From Planctomycetota bacterium (GTDB taxonomy: Bacteria > Planctomycetota > PLA2 > JAEUHO01), in contig JAJDEN010000019.1 in the NCBI GenBank assembly GCA_029259775.1, positions 1 to 64,000 on the forward strand: a stretch of DNA of 64,000 nucleotides, written 5' to 3'. Both the position numbers and the translations under genes were made by a program. This document shows, piece after piece, positions 50,899 to 60,259 of the stretch. The notes under the pieces were generated by a model. The model had not been told where the DNA came from and did no database searches. It saw only the letters and a program-made list of their open reading frames with translations. The number at the start of each line of letters is the position of its first letter. Position 1 is the stretch's first letter.

Positions 50899-51312
50899 CT
50901 ACCCCTTCACGCCCACGGCAAAGCGGTTCGAGGCCAGGGGCGTCCCCGCCCACTCGAAGAAGACCTCGAACCAACCGCCCGAAGCGACCGGGATCGTGGG
51001 CACCGTCACCTGCAGCGCGACCTGGCGGTCGGCGAGGCCCGCCGGCACGTCCATGTCCAGCGGCAGGCGGCCCAGGACCTGCTCGCTCTGGGGCAACCGG
51101 ATCACGAACGCCCCCTGGCCCTTGCCTTGTGGCAGATTGCGGACGAAGGCCACGAAGGTCAAAGGACCGATCTCGGCAGGAACCTTGTCGACCGGAAGCA
51201 CTTCCACGACGTTGTGAAGGGACAACTCTCCCTCAGCGCCGGCCTCGATGGACCGGCAGATCAGGAGCGCATGGACGACCGGCAAGGACACGGCGGGGGA
51301 CTCGCTGCTCAT
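50899..51312 (-). CDS. Small unknown protein, DUF6941-like
   Basis: A 137-residue cytosolic protein. The pattern VHALLICRSIEAGAEGELSLHNVVEVLPVDKVPAEIGPLTFVAFVRN, ending GGWFEVFFEWAGTPLASNRFAV, matches my memory of the DUF6941 group, small beta-rich proteins of unknown role. The start at 51312 is tentative: it overlaps the predicted start of the divergent gene by 42 bases, so one of the two starts is probably too early. Confidence 0.7.
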   Translation of the reverse strand: MSSESPAVSLPVVHALLICRSIEAGAEGELSLHNVVEVLPVDKVPAEIGPLTFVAFVRNLPQGKGQGAFVIRLPQSEQVLGRLPLDMDVPAGLADRQVALQVTVPTIPVASGGWFEVFFEWAGTPLASNRFAVGVKG

Positions 51313-52836
51313 GGCCGCCGAACCTACCGCGCGCGCGCCGTCCTGCCCATCGCGGCCCTGGTCGCCCTGCTCCTGCTGCCTGCCGTCCGCGCCCACGCCG
51401 GCCCCGACACCCTCCGCGCCTCCGGCACGCCCCGGCGGTTCGAGATCAAGGTCGCCGGAGGCAGCGCGACGTTTCGCTTCAGCCAGGTCGCCGGCTGCCG
51501 CTACCGCATCACGGCGGAAGCCGGGACCCTCCCGCGTCCGATCCTGCAGGTCGGGCGCGCCGACGAAGAGCCCCTGGTCCGCGTCGACGCCGGGACGACC
51601 GGCAAGCCGGCCGTGCACACGTACGTCGCCGAGAAGGACATCCTGATGGAGGTGCGCGTCTCGGGCTTCTCCGCCCAGGTGGGCAAGGGCCGCGTCTTCC
51701 TCCAGGTGCTCGGCCCCGGCGACAAGCCCGTCAAGACCCACCGCCGGTTCCTGGCCGTCGGCGGCGAGCGCGCCGGGGTGGGGGAGCTGCTCGTGCGCGA
51801 GCCCAACCGCTGGCAGTTGGTCGTCGAGGAAGGCAAGGCCTACGAAGCCAGCTCCACGCGCGGCTCCGCCGGACCGGTGCGCATGCGCGTGATCGACTGG
51901 CACGGCAAGGTGATCGCCGATTCCCGCGACGGAGCGGCTGCGTGGGTCGCCTACCCGCCGGTGCGCTTCCGCGTTCCCTCCAAGGTCAAGCCGCCCGCGC
52001 CCGTGGATCCCGCGCCGCCCGTTGGCAAGAAGAGCGGCAAGAAGAGCGGCACGACGAGGCGCAAGAAGAAGCGCAAGCCCCTCGTGGGCCTCGGCGCCAT
52101 GTGGCTCGAAGTCAGCGCGCAGCTCGACGGCGGCGGCACCTACGGCGTGAAGCTGCGCGAGCTCGGCGTCGACGAAGAGGTCACAGCCGACGAGGTGCCC
52201 GCACCTGCCCCCGTCGAGCCCGGCCTCATCGAAGGCGAGCCGAAGACGTTTCGTGCCGGCCCCGGCGATCTCGCGCTCGTCTACTTTCCGAAGTCGCTGA
52301 ACAGCACGCAGCGCATCGAGATGCTGCGGGGCAAGCGCTGGGTCCACGTCGGGGACAGCGGCCTCCAGGGGGCGGCCCGCTCCCAGGAGAATGCGGGCAT
52401 CACGTGGTTCCGGCCCTACTACCCGGGCACGTACCGCTTTCGGACGATGGGCGTCCCGCCCCGGTCCGCGCCCGAGACCAGCCTGCACGACCGCGCGGCG
52501 CTCGGCAGCGCGCCCATCCACATGGGGACCGGTGTCGATCCGACCGTGCGCGCGCGCTTGACGTCCTCGTGGAGCCTCGTGGGCCTCGCCGTCTGCATGC
52601 CCGGGTGGGACTACATCTACGTCTGCGTGTTCGCACCCGACCAGGGCGTCGCGATGCGCGTGACGGACGCCAACGGCAAGGTGCTGCGAACGCGCCCCGC
52701 TGCGGGACGGACGATTTCCCCCGGCCTCGGCCCGTCGATGCGCTTCAAGGTCTCCTCCCCGGGCGTCTATCGGCTGGAGGCGAGGAACGCTCGCGGCCGC
52801 GTCGTCCGGCCGCTGCTGCGGCGGGCCCAGAACTAG
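51271..52836 (+). CDS. Exported beta-rich protein with PPC-like segments, unknown
   Basis: About 521 residues with a signal or membrane segment (PIAALVALLLLPAVRAHA). Beta-sandwich regions follow, resembling the pre-peptidase C-terminal type (TPRRFEIKVAGGSATFRFSQVAGCRYRITAEAG). A Lys-rich linker (GKKSGKKSG, KKKRK) follows near 260. The second half contains PYYPGTYRFRTMG and AMRVTDANGKVLRTRP. No catalytic site is seen. The ATG at 51271 has GGAG 3 bases away; the true start may be later. The next gene (PPC plus trypsin-like) seems related and may be a partner. Confidence 0.75.
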   Translation: MDDRQGHGGGLAAHGRRTYRARAVLPIAALVALLLLPAVRAHAGPDTLRASGTPRRFEIKVAGGSATFRFSQVAGCRYRITAEAGTLPRPILQVGRADEEPLVRVDAGTTGKPAVHTYVAEKDILMEVRVSGFSAQVGKGRVFLQVLGPGDKPVKTHRRFLAVGGERAGVGELLVREPNRWQLVVEEGKAYEASSTRGSAGPVRMRVIDWHGKVIADSRDGAAAWVAYPPVRFRVPSKVKPPAPVDPAPPVGKKSGKKSGTTRRKKKRKPLVGLGAMWLEVSAQLDGGGTYGVKLRELGVDEEVTADEVPAPAPVEPGLIEGEPKTFRAGPGDLALVYFPKSLNSTQRIEMLRGKRWVHVGDSGLQGAARSQENAGITWFRPYYPGTYRFRTMGVPPRSAPETSLHDRAALGSAPIHMGTGVDPTVRARLTSSWSLVGLAVCMPGWDYIYVCVFAPDQGVAMRVTDANGKVLRTRPAAGRTISPGLGPSMRFKVSSPGVYRLEARNARGRVVRPLLRRAQN

Positions 52837-52871
52837 GCCCGGCCCCGCGCGGCGCCCGTCGCCGGCAACAA

Positions 52872-52906
52872 ACGACCCGATCGGACCCTGGGTCCGTACG
52901 GGTCGT
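52872..52906 (+). terminator. Long hairpin between two exported-protein genes
   Basis: Outer stem ACGACCCG / CGGGTCGT encloses, after a small internal loop, the inner hairpin CGGACC / GGTCCG with loop CTG. It lies 36 bases after the stop of the preceding gene. No T-run follows. Confidence 0.5.
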
Positions 52907-52977
52907 GAGGGGCGGAAGATGAGGAGCCCGCGCCCCAAACCTTGCGGGCCCCTGCTGCCCAAGGGTTGATAGGCGCC

Positions 52978-55158
52978 ATGCGAACGGGCACATCCACAGC
53001 GGGACTCGGACTACTGCTGGCCCTCTGCGTCTGCCTCGTGCCCGCCGCGCGCCTGCACGCTGCCGAGCCCGTCAACCTCGAGGACGGCGTGGCGCGGACC
53101 GTCAGCCTGCCCGGCACGGGAGTCTGGTCTGGGCGCATCCGCGTCCCTGACGACGCCAAAGCCCTCGCCGTGGCCGTCTGCTCCGAACGCAATGTGGACC
53201 TCTACCTGCGACACGGCCAGGCCCTGAAGGCGACGCGCCTCGAGGACGCGGATCTCTCGAGCCGCTCCACCAGTCCGCTCGAGACAGTCCGGGTCGCTCC
53301 CGGAGAAACGGTGCCGCTGCGCCCCGGCGATTGGCACGTAGCGGTCGCGCCGGCCGGCAACGCCGACCGCGGCGCACGCTTCGAGCTCGTGGCGTTCGTC
53401 GACCGCGGGCGCGGCACGCCGACCGTGCTGCCGGGCGAAGACGTCGATCGCACCATCGAGGTCCATCGGGACCGCGCCGAGCTGCGCACGTTCCTGCCGA
53501 CCCACGCACGCTCCATGACCCTCCGGCTGGACGGCGTCTCGCGCAGTGGCGTGCGCTACCGGCTTGACGGTCCGCGCGAGTACCGCCGCTCGGGGGCCGC
53601 CCCGCGCTCGATCGTGCTCCAGCGCGCGGACAGCCCCGCGGGCCCCTATACGCTCGACATCCGCGCCCCCGCCGGCACGCCGCTGCCTGCCACGATGCGC
53701 GTGCGGGCGACCTGGGAGTCGGCCACCGAAGAGAAGCCGCGCTTGCCGATGCCGCTGCTCCGGCCCGGGACGTCCCTGACCCTGCAGTTGGGCGGCGAGG
53801 CCGGCGTGACGTCGCGCACCGTGCGCATCCCCGTGCCGGCGGGCACGGGCGGCATCGAGATCGATGCCACCAACCCCGCTCGCGCCGACGTCGACCTGTA
53901 CGTCCGCCGCGGCGGTCCGCTCGAGGCCGGCGACGAGGATGCGGACTACTTCGCGCTGTCGAGCGCGCCCTTCGAGGCGCTCTACCTCGGTGGCGTCAGG
54001 GGTCTGTCGACCGGGACGTACTACTGCGAGGTCGTGCTCGTGGAGGGCAAGGGCTCCGTGCCGGTGACCCTGGCCGTGCGCAGCTACCCGAGCGGTACGG
54101 GCCGCGGAACGTGGGGGGAAGGCGAGCCGCCGCAGCTCAAGCTCGACAGCTGGACCCGCGGCCGCGTCGAAGCCGGACGGGCCGGCGTCACCTGGTACGA
54201 CATCGTCGTGCCCGCAGGCACGCGCTCGTTCCACGCCCTGCTGCTCGGCGCCAGCGCCCCGCTCGACCTCGTGCTCGCGCGCAAGACCGACGGCAGCATC
54301 ATGCGCCGCTCGCTCACCGCCCGCGTCGACGAGCGCATCGACCACACCTTCAGCACGCCCCCGGACGGCCCGCGGCTGTTCGTGCTGGGCGTCATGAACC
54401 GCAACGCGCTCGAGCGCGTCGTGGACTTCCGCGTCGCCATCTCCTTGAACGGTCCGCCGAAGCTGCCCAAGGATCTCGTTTGGCCGCCGCTCATCAATTG
54501 GCAGGGCCGCAGTCCGACAGTGCGCGCGGCCGCGTCGACCGTCGAGCTCACCGTGCGGGACAACGCGGGAGGCAGCGGGACGTGCGTGACGCCGCGCGGC
54601 CGGATCCTCACGTGCCGGCACGTGCTGGAGATCGCCGGCCAGAAGGGCCGCATCCAGCGCAAGGACGTGCTCGTCGCGTTCCCGTCGCGACTGGACGAGC
54701 CTCCGGTCCAGAGCTTCCTCGCCCGGGTCACCGCCGATGATCGCAAGAAGGACCTGGCCCTGCTTGAGATCACGTCCGATGTCTTCGGGCGACCGCTGCC
54801 GAAGGACCTCGTCCTGCCGTGGATGCCGCTCGGCGACGCGGCCGGCCTGGAGCTGGGCGACCCCGTCATGGTCTTCGGCTACCCCTCGGAGGGGTCGGAG
54901 CGCAGCCGCACGCCGGTCATCCTCACGCGGGGGACGATCTCCGGTCTGGAGGCCGTAGGCGGCGCGCCGCGCTGGATCAAGACCGACGCCTGGATCGGCC
55001 TGGGCCACAGCGGCGGATCCCTCGTGGACGCCGGCATGCGCCTCGTGGGCATCCCCGCGGCCACCCTCGGCCAGAGCGAGGTGCTGGGTCTGGCGGTGCC
55101 CATGTCGCTGGTTCCAGCGGCCTGGAAGCTCCTGATCCTCAAGGATCAGCCGAAGTAG
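52978..55158 (+). CDS. Secreted trypsin-like serine protease with PPC-type domains
   Basis: A 726-residue exported protein. A signal peptide ends LHAAE near 28. About 500 residues of beta-sandwich repeats of the PPC type follow (e.g. TVRIPVPAGTGGIEIDATNPARADVDLYVRRGG). From about 525 a trypsin-like fold of the HtrA class is visible. The triad is His548 (TCRHV), Asp592 (KKDLALLE) and Ser678 (GHSGGSL). There is no PDZ domain after it, unlike DegP. A role in surface or periplasmic proteolysis is likely, with PPC domains perhaps anchoring it. Confidence 0.88.
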   Translation: MRTGTSTAGLGLLLALCVCLVPAARLHAAEPVNLEDGVARTVSLPGTGVWSGRIRVPDDAKALAVAVCSERNVDLYLRHGQALKATRLEDADLSSRSTSPLETVRVAPGETVPLRPGDWHVAVAPAGNADRGARFELVAFVDRGRGTPTVLPGEDVDRTIEVHRDRAELRTFLPTHARSMTLRLDGVSRSGVRYRLDGPREYRRSGAAPRSIVLQRADSPAGPYTLDIRAPAGTPLPATMRVRATWESATEEKPRLPMPLLRPGTSLTLQLGGEAGVTSRTVRIPVPAGTGGIEIDATNPARADVDLYVRRGGPLEAGDEDADYFALSSAPFEALYLGGVRGLSTGTYYCEVVLVEGKGSVPVTLAVRSYPSGTGRGTWGEGEPPQLKLDSWTRGRVEAGRAGVTWYDIVVPAGTRSFHALLLGASAPLDLVLARKTDGSIMRRSLTARVDERIDHTFSTPPDGPRLFVLGVMNRNALERVVDFRVAISLNGPPKLPKDLVWPPLINWQGRSPTVRAAASTVELTVRDNAGGSGTCVTPRGRILTCRHVLEIAGQKGRIQRKDVLVAFPSRLDEPPVQSFLARVTADDRKKDLALLEITSDVFGRPLPKDLVLPWMPLGDAAGLELGDPVMVFGYPSEGSERSRTPVILTRGTISGLEAVGGAPRWIKTDAWIGLGHSGGSLVDAGMRLVGIPAATLGQSEVLGLAVPMSLVPAAWKLLILKDQPK

Positions 55159-55228
55159 GCACCCCGTCCGGCTTTGGGGGGCCCTGGCGGGTCCGGTAGC
55201 ATTCGCGATTCGAAGCCGGAATCGCTGC

Positions 55229-55666
55229 ATGACCCCCACCGACGACCAAGCCAAGACGCCCCGCTACACGGCCAGCTCCGTGCGGACGCCGCGCGACCCG
55301 CTGCTGCCGCGCAAGATCTGGATCCTCGGCGCTGCCCAGGAGCGGGTGAAGGCCGTCGTCGACGCCCTCGAAGGCGCGGGCCACGCGGTCCGTACAGCCG
55401 AGACGGGCGCCGAGCTCGCCCCCGCCCTGCGGGAGTTTCGGCCCGACCTGATCGTCATCGACATGCAGGACACGCCCGACAAGGGTCGGCATGTCGCGAT
55501 GCAGTTGCGCGCCGACCGCGCCACGCGCCAGCTGCCGATCGTCCTGGTCGGCGCGCGCGGCATCGACATCAAGGCAGGCGAGAAGCCGATCACGGGCCCG
55601 ACCCGCCGCTACACGCTGCCGATGGACGCGCCGTCCGTCCTCAACGCGATCGTCACCGAGCTCTAG
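55229..55666 (+). CDS. Receiver-like (CheY-type) single-domain protein
   Basis: A 145-residue cytosolic protein. After 27 unstructured residues a receiver fold is seen: RKIWILGAAQERVKAVVDALEGAGHAV, PDLIVIDMQDTPDKGRHVAMQLRAD and LPIVLVGA. The phospho-acceptor would be Asp in VIDMQ near 77. The N-terminal acidic pair and the C-terminal Lys are not clear (PITGPTRRYTLP), so phosphorylation is doubtful. It may be a degenerate receiver. No kinase lies nearby. The PLP enzyme gene follows after 6 bases. Confidence 0.78.
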   Translation: MTPTDDQAKTPRYTASSVRTPRDPLLPRKIWILGAAQERVKAVVDALEGAGHAVRTAETGAELAPALREFRPDLIVIDMQDTPDKGRHVAMQLRADRATRQLPIVLVGARGIDIKAGEKPITGPTRRYTLPMDAPSVLNAIVTEL

Positions 55667-55672
55667 CAGCGC

Positions 55673-56848
55673 GTGGTGCCGGGGCGCGGGACCAAGGCGG
55701 TGCACGGCGATGCTCCCCAGGGTGACCCGCGCGATGGACCGATCACCGAGCCCATCGTCCGCGCCAGCACGTTCCGCTTCGCGAGCACGGCCTCGCTGAT
55801 CGAAGCCTCCCAGGGCAGCACCGGCTTCTACACGCGCTACGGCCACCCCAACTTCGACGTCGTCGAGGCCAAGTTCGCAGCACTCCACGGCGCCGAAGGC
55901 GCTGTCTTGTTCGCCAGCGGTATGGGCGCCTTGGCCGGCGTGTTCCAGGCGTTCCTTCGCGCGGGGGACCGCGTGGTCCTGCAGCGTGACATCTATGGCG
56001 GCACACGCGCGTTGCTCGCGGAGCTCCAGGAACGCTGGGGTGTCGACGTCACCTGGGTCGCGACCGGCGATCTCGACGCACTCGCCGCCGCCTTGCCGGG
56101 GGCGCGGCTCTTCATGGCGGAGAGCCCGACGAATCCGTTGCTGAAGGTGATCGACCTGGCCGCGACCTCCGAGCGCTGCCGCGAGGCGGGCGTCCTCTTC
56201 GTGCTCGACGCGACGTTCGACGGTCCGCTCGGTTGCACACCGCTCGCCTTCGGCGTCGATCTCGTCGTGGAGAGCGCGACGAAGAGCCTCGGCGGACACA
56301 GTGACCTGCTCGGCGGCTTGGTCGCCGGGGCCGCCGGTCCGTGCGACGAGCTGCGCCGGGCGCGCAAGCTCTACGGTGCCGTGCCCGATCCGGAGACCGC
56401 CTGGCTGCTCGATCGCGGCATGCGGACGCTGCCGGCCCGCATCGCGCGCCAGAACGCGACGGCCCTGGATCTGGCCAGGCGCCTCGACGCCGATCCGCGG
56501 GCCGACGCCGTGAGGCACCCAGCCCTCGCGAGCCATCCGCAGGGCGCGCTCATCCAGCGTCAGGCCGCGTCGTGCGACGGCCACGGCGGGGGCAGCCTGA
56601 TCGCCTTCCGCTGCGCGGCGGGGTCGGCAGCGGCGATCCGCTTCTGCGATCGACTGCGCCTCGTCGCCCACGCCCCGAGCCTCGGCGGGGTCGAGAGCCT
56701 GGTCTCCCTGCCCCTTCTGACGAGCCATGCGCCCTTCTCCGCGGAGGAGCGAGCCCAAGCCGGGATCACCGACGATCTGGTGCGGCTCTCCATCGGCCAG
56801 GAAGACGCCGACGATCTCTGGGCCGACATCGACGCCGCCCTTCGTTGA
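55673..56848 (+). CDS. Cys/Met-metabolism PLP enzyme (cystathionine gamma-lyase/synthase family)
   Basis: A 391-residue gamma-family PLP enzyme. The PLP lysine is K204 (ESATKSLGGHSD), the phosphate-binding Tyr/Arg of the neighbouring subunit are in YTRYGHPN at 53-60, and SGMGAL near 82-87 binds the cofactor. Asp179 (VLDATF) contacts the pyridine nitrogen. The family includes cystathionine gamma-lyase, gamma-synthase and methionine gamma-lyase; the sequence does not settle which. With the beta-synthase at 44365..45729 a reverse transsulfuration route (homocysteine to cysteine) is plausible. It begins with GTG, 6 bases after the receiver-like gene. Confidence 0.92.
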   Translation: MVPGRGTKAVHGDAPQGDPRDGPITEPIVRASTFRFASTASLIEASQGSTGFYTRYGHPNFDVVEAKFAALHGAEGAVLFASGMGALAGVFQAFLRAGDRVVLQRDIYGGTRALLAELQERWGVDVTWVATGDLDALAAALPGARLFMAESPTNPLLKVIDLAATSERCREAGVLFVLDATFDGPLGCTPLAFGVDLVVESATKSLGGHSDLLGGLVAGAAGPCDELRRARKLYGAVPDPETAWLLDRGMRTLPARIARQNATALDLARRLDADPRADAVRHPALASHPQGALIQRQAASCDGHGGGSLIAFRCAAGSAAAIRFCDRLRLVAHAPSLGGVESLVSLPLLTSHAPFSAEERAQAGITDDLVRLSIGQEDADDLWADIDAALR

Positions 56849-56891
56849 CACGGCTCGCGCCGGAGCGACGCTCTGCACGGAGGTGTCACCG

Positions 56892-58289
56892 ATGGCCGAG
56901 CGCATGAGGACCGAGCAGGATTCGATGGGGCCCGTGAAGGTGCCGGCCAAGCGCATGTGGGGTGCCCAGACCCAGCGCGCCGTGGACAACTTCCAGGTCT
57001 CCGGCCGCGGTATGCCCGACCGCTTCATCGAAGCGCTGGCGGCCGTCAAGTGGGCGGCCAGCAAGGCCAACCAGGACCTCAAGCTGCTGAAGCCCCGCAT
57101 GGGGGCCGCCATCCGCCGTGCCGCGGACGGCGTGATCAAGGGCAACCACCACGACGAGTTCCCGATCGACGTCTTCCAGACGGGCTCGGGCACCTCGTCG
57201 AACATGAACATGAACGAGGTGCTCAGCAACCTCGCGAACGTGGACATGGGCGGCAAGCCGGGCGCGAAGGCGCCGGTCCATCCCAACGACCACGTCAACA
57301 TGGGGCAGTCGAGCAATGACGTCATTCCGACGGCGCTCCATGTTGCCGTCGCCGGCGCGGTGCGGGACGAGCTCATCCCCGCCCTCAGCGGACTCTCCGT
57401 CGCGCTCATGAAGAAGGCGCACGAGTTCGACGACGTCGTCAAGGTCGGCCGGACGCACCTGCAGGACGCGACGCCCGTCCGCATGGGCCAGGTCTTCATG
57501 GGCTACGCCGCCCAGGTCGCGCACAGCTGCCAGCGCCTGGCCCTGGCCTACGACGGGCTGCTCGAGGTGGCCCTCGGCGGTACGGCGGTCGGCACCGGCA
57601 TCGGCCGTCACAAGAAGTTCCACACGATCGCGATCCAGCACCTCGCCGCGAAGACCAAGCTGCCGCTGCGCCCCGCGCGCAACTCGTTCGAGCAGCTCGC
57701 GGGCCGCGACGCCTGCGTCTTCTTCGCGGGCGCCCTCGGCTCCACGGCCGCGGCGCTGACGAAGGTCGCCAACGACATCCGCCACCTCGGCAGCGGTCCC
57801 CGCTGTGGCCTGGGGGAGCTGAAGCTGCCGCCCGTCCAGCCCGGCTCGTCGATCATGCCCGGCAAGGTGAACCCGGTGATGGCCGAGAGCCTGCTGATGG
57901 CGTGCATGCTGGTGCAGGGCTACGTGACGACGGCCAATGCCGCGGGTGCGGCGGGCAACTTCGAGTTGAACGTGACGTTGCCGCTGTTGGCGGACACGCT
58001 CCTGGATGGTGTGAAGGTGCTCTCGGGCGCTGCGAACGGCTTCTCGAAGCGCTGCGTCAAGGGCCTCGAGGTCGATCGCGACCGTGTCGAGGCGCTCGTC
58101 GAGCAGAGCCTGATGCTCGGCACGGCGCTGGCGCCGCACATCGGCTACGACGAAGCGGCCAACCTTGCGAAGGAGGCCTACAAGACGGGCCGCACGATCC
58201 GCGAGTTGGCGACCGAGAAAAAGCTGATGAGCCCCGCGAAGCTGAAGCGTGTGCTTGATCTGACGCACATGACCCGTCCCGGTAGGTAG
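56892..58289 (+). CDS. fumC: Fumarate hydratase, class II
   Basis: Interconverts fumarate and malate in the TCA cycle. A 465-residue member of the fumarase/aspartase superfamily. GSGTSSNMNMNEV lies at 98-110, the catalytic His189 is in GRTHLQDATP, and the signature GSSIMPGKVNP at 318-328 carries the catalytic Ser. These motifs and the length fit FumC better than aspartase, which shares them. The ATG at 56892 gives the usual N-terminus (MRTEQDSMGPVKVPAKRMWGAQTQRA). The enzyme has no Fe-S cluster and is oxygen-tolerant. Confidence 0.94.
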   Translation: MAERMRTEQDSMGPVKVPAKRMWGAQTQRAVDNFQVSGRGMPDRFIEALAAVKWAASKANQDLKLLKPRMGAAIRRAADGVIKGNHHDEFPIDVFQTGSGTSSNMNMNEVLSNLANVDMGGKPGAKAPVHPNDHVNMGQSSNDVIPTALHVAVAGAVRDELIPALSGLSVALMKKAHEFDDVVKVGRTHLQDATPVRMGQVFMGYAAQVAHSCQRLALAYDGLLEVALGGTAVGTGIGRHKKFHTIAIQHLAAKTKLPLRPARNSFEQLAGRDACVFFAGALGSTAAALTKVANDIRHLGSGPRCGLGELKLPPVQPGSSIMPGKVNPVMAESLLMACMLVQGYVTTANAAGAAGNFELNVTLPLLADTLLDGVKVLSGAANGFSKRCVKGLEVDRDRVEALVEQSLMLGTALAPHIGYDEAANLAKEAYKTGRTIRELATEKKLMSPAKLKRVLDLTHMTRPGR

Positions 58290-58385
58290 GTCGTCCGGGT
58301 CCAGGAAGCCTGTAGCGGCGCCCCACGGTGGTGCCCAACGTGGTCGGCGTCAGCTGCTGGGGGGGCGCGCACGCGCCGGCCCTGC

Positions 58386-58461
58386 GGGGCGGCTCAGGCC
58401 GCCCCTACGGGGGTCAGGTAGGGGCAGCCTGAGCCACGCGGAGCGGGGCGGTTGGCTGCCC
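58386..58461. repeat. Nested double-hairpin repeats, copy 3 and an inverted truncated copy
   Basis: Copy 3 runs from GTAGGGGC at 58418: the outer stem GGGCAGCC / GGCTGCCC pairs 58422..58429 with 58454..58461, with an inner imperfect hairpin (CCACGC / GCGGGG). An inverted copy at 58386..58405 forms GGGGCGG / CCGCCCC with loop CTCAGG. They fill the gap between the convergent fumC and metallopeptidase genes. Confidence 0.75.
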
Positions 58462-58476
58462 AGGGCGTCGCCTGCG

Positions 58477-59355
58477 CTACTTCGGCGAGACCGAGTTGAA
58501 GACGCGGTCGTTGAACGTGTCGCCCATCGCCATGTCGCCGCTGCGAAGACCGCGGTCGAACCACGCCATGCGCTGCTTCGAGCTGCCGTGCGTGAAGCTG
58601 TCCGGGACCACGCGGCCCTGGGCGCGCTTCTGCAAGGCGTCGTCGCCGATCTGCTTGGCCGCGTCCATCGCTTCCTTGATGTCGCCGCCCTCGAGGATGT
58701 TCTTCGCGCGGTGCGCATGATGCGCCCAGAGCCCGGCGTAGAAGTCGGCTTGCAGCTCCAAGCGCACCGAAAGCTGGTTGTGCTCGGTCTTGCTCACCCG
58801 GCTGCGAGCCTTGTGGACCTTGTCGGACTGACCGAGCAGGTTCTGCACGTGGTGGCCGACCTCGTGCGCGATGACGTAGGCCTGCGCGAAGTCACCCGGC
58901 GCACCGAGCTTGTCGCGCAGCGTCTGGTAGAAGCTCACGTCGATGTAGATCTTCTTGTCGGCCGGGCAGTAGAACGGACCCATCTGCGCGCCGGCGAAGC
59001 CGCACGCCGACTTCACGCTGCCGCGGAAGACTACGAGCTTGGGCTCCTCGTAGCGCTTGCCCATCTTGCGGAACTGCTCGTGCCAGACGTCTTCGGTGTC
59101 CTTGAGGACCACCTTGATCATCTCGACGAGCTCTTGGTCCTGCGGCGTCGGGTTGAAGGGCGCCTGCTTGGTGGGGGGGGGACCCCCGCCGCCGCCCTGG
59201 AGGATGGCCGTCGGATCACCGCCCATCAGAAGGACGACGATCGCGATCACGATCCCCAGGCCTCCGCCGATGGCCAGGCCGCCCTTGCCACGCGCCGGAC
59301 CTCGGGCCCGGATGTCCTCGACGTTGTCGCTACGCTTTCTGCCTCGCCATCGCAT
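58477..59355 (-). CDS. Neutral zinc metallopeptidase (YpfJ family)
   Basis: A 292-residue membrane-anchored protease. After a basic N-terminus a single membrane segment (about 27-44) is followed by a Gly/Pro-rich linker and the catalytic domain. The zinc site is HEVGH at 164-168, with a downstream Glu in LELQADFYAG near 202. CGFAGAQMGPFYCPADKKIYID is the family signature. The physiological substrate of YpfJ proteins is not known. The cell-surface or periplasmic location follows from the membrane anchor. Confidence 0.93.
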   Translation of the reverse strand: MRWRGRKRSDNVEDIRARGPARGKGGLAIGGGLGIVIAIVVLLMGGDPTAILQGGGGGPPPTKQAPFNPTPQDQELVEMIKVVLKDTEDVWHEQFRKMGKRYEEPKLVVFRGSVKSACGFAGAQMGPFYCPADKKIYIDVSFYQTLRDKLGAPGDFAQAYVIAHEVGHHVQNLLGQSDKVHKARSRVSKTEHNQLSVRLELQADFYAGLWAHHAHRAKNILEGGDIKEAMDAAKQIGDDALQKRAQGRVVPDSFTHGSSKQRMAWFDRGLRSGDMAMGDTFNDRVFNSVSPK

Positions 59356-59364
59356 GGCGGGATC

Positions 59365-60252
59365 TTAGCTCGGATGACGCACGAGGCGCGTGTCATGGAA
59401 CGAGCCGGGCGCCGCATCGGGGGGGATTCCGAGCCGCGCCAGGTTCAGCGTGTAGGCGCGCTTGAGCGGCGGGTAGAGCACGGCCAAGGCTCGGCCGAGC
59501 CAACGCGCCACGCGCGGGAGGCGCCGGGCGCGCTCGTAGAGCAGATCGTAGAACCGGCGGCTCGCCTCGATCCGGATGCCGCCGTCCCACGATTCGACGA
59601 TCCGCGCATCCGGCACGGCCCACGTGAATCGCGCGGCGAAGTGGCGCATCGCGTCATGATGCTCCTGATGGCGGAGGACGAGCGGGGTCATGGCGTCGAA
59701 CGCGATCTGCGCACCCGGGAAGCGCGCTGCCAGGCGCTCGAAGACGCTACGCACTTCCTCCTCGTGGAGGTAGACGAACATGCCCTCCGAAACGAAGAGT
59801 ACGTGCCCTTGGGCCTCCGCGGCCACGTGCTCGATCCACGCATCGTCGAGGACGGACGCGGCGAGGCTCGTGCGGCGCGGGCCTTCGTCGAAGAAGCGGC
59901 GACGCAACTCCATGACATCCGGAAGATCCAGGTCGATCCAACGCGCGAGCCCGTTGTCCACGCGCTCGAAGCGCCCGTTGAGACCGCAGCCGAGTTCGAC
60001 GATCGTGCCGTGCGGATGCCGGAGGAGGAACTCACGGACCCAGCTGTCGACAAGCCTGCCGCGCACGCAGCACCCGACGCGACTCGCGTGCGCGTTCTCC
60101 AGCGGGCTGAAGTCGTAGGCGAGGTCGGCGTAGATCGCCGCGGCCTTCGGGTCGAGCAGGATCGGCACGGCCTCGTGTGCTTCCTGTGCCCGAGCCCAGA
60201 GCGGCACGAGCAGGGTCTGCTGGACGGGGCCGAGGTGCACCGAGACCTTCAC
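59365..60252 (-). CDS. SAM-dependent methyltransferase, LCMT/TcmP-like
   Basis: A 295-residue class I methyltransferase of the leucine-carboxyl-methyltransferase-like group (PpmL/TcmP type). The SAM motif is IVELGCGLNGRFERVD near 85-100, with IDLDLPDVMELRRRFF (motif II) and GHVLFVSEGMFVYLHEEEV (motif III) typical for this group. It methylates a carboxyl or hydroxyl group of an unknown small molecule or polyketide-like compound. It is followed on the same strand by the metallopeptidase gene after 9 bases, so cotranscription is likely, although no functional link is seen. Confidence 0.88.
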   Translation of the reverse strand: MKVSVHLGPVQQTLLVPLWARAQEAHEAVPILLDPKAAAIYADLAYDFSPLENAHASRVGCCVRGRLVDSWVREFLLRHPHGTIVELGCGLNGRFERVDNGLARWIDLDLPDVMELRRRFFDEGPRRTSLAASVLDDAWIEHVAAEAQGHVLFVSEGMFVYLHEEEVRSVFERLAARFPGAQIAFDAMTPLVLRHQEHHDAMRHFAARFTWAVPDARIVESWDGGIRIEASRRFYDLLYERARRLPRVARWLGRALAVLYPPLKRAYTLNLARLGIPPDAAPGSFHDTRLVRHPS

Positions 60253-60259
60253 GACCGCG

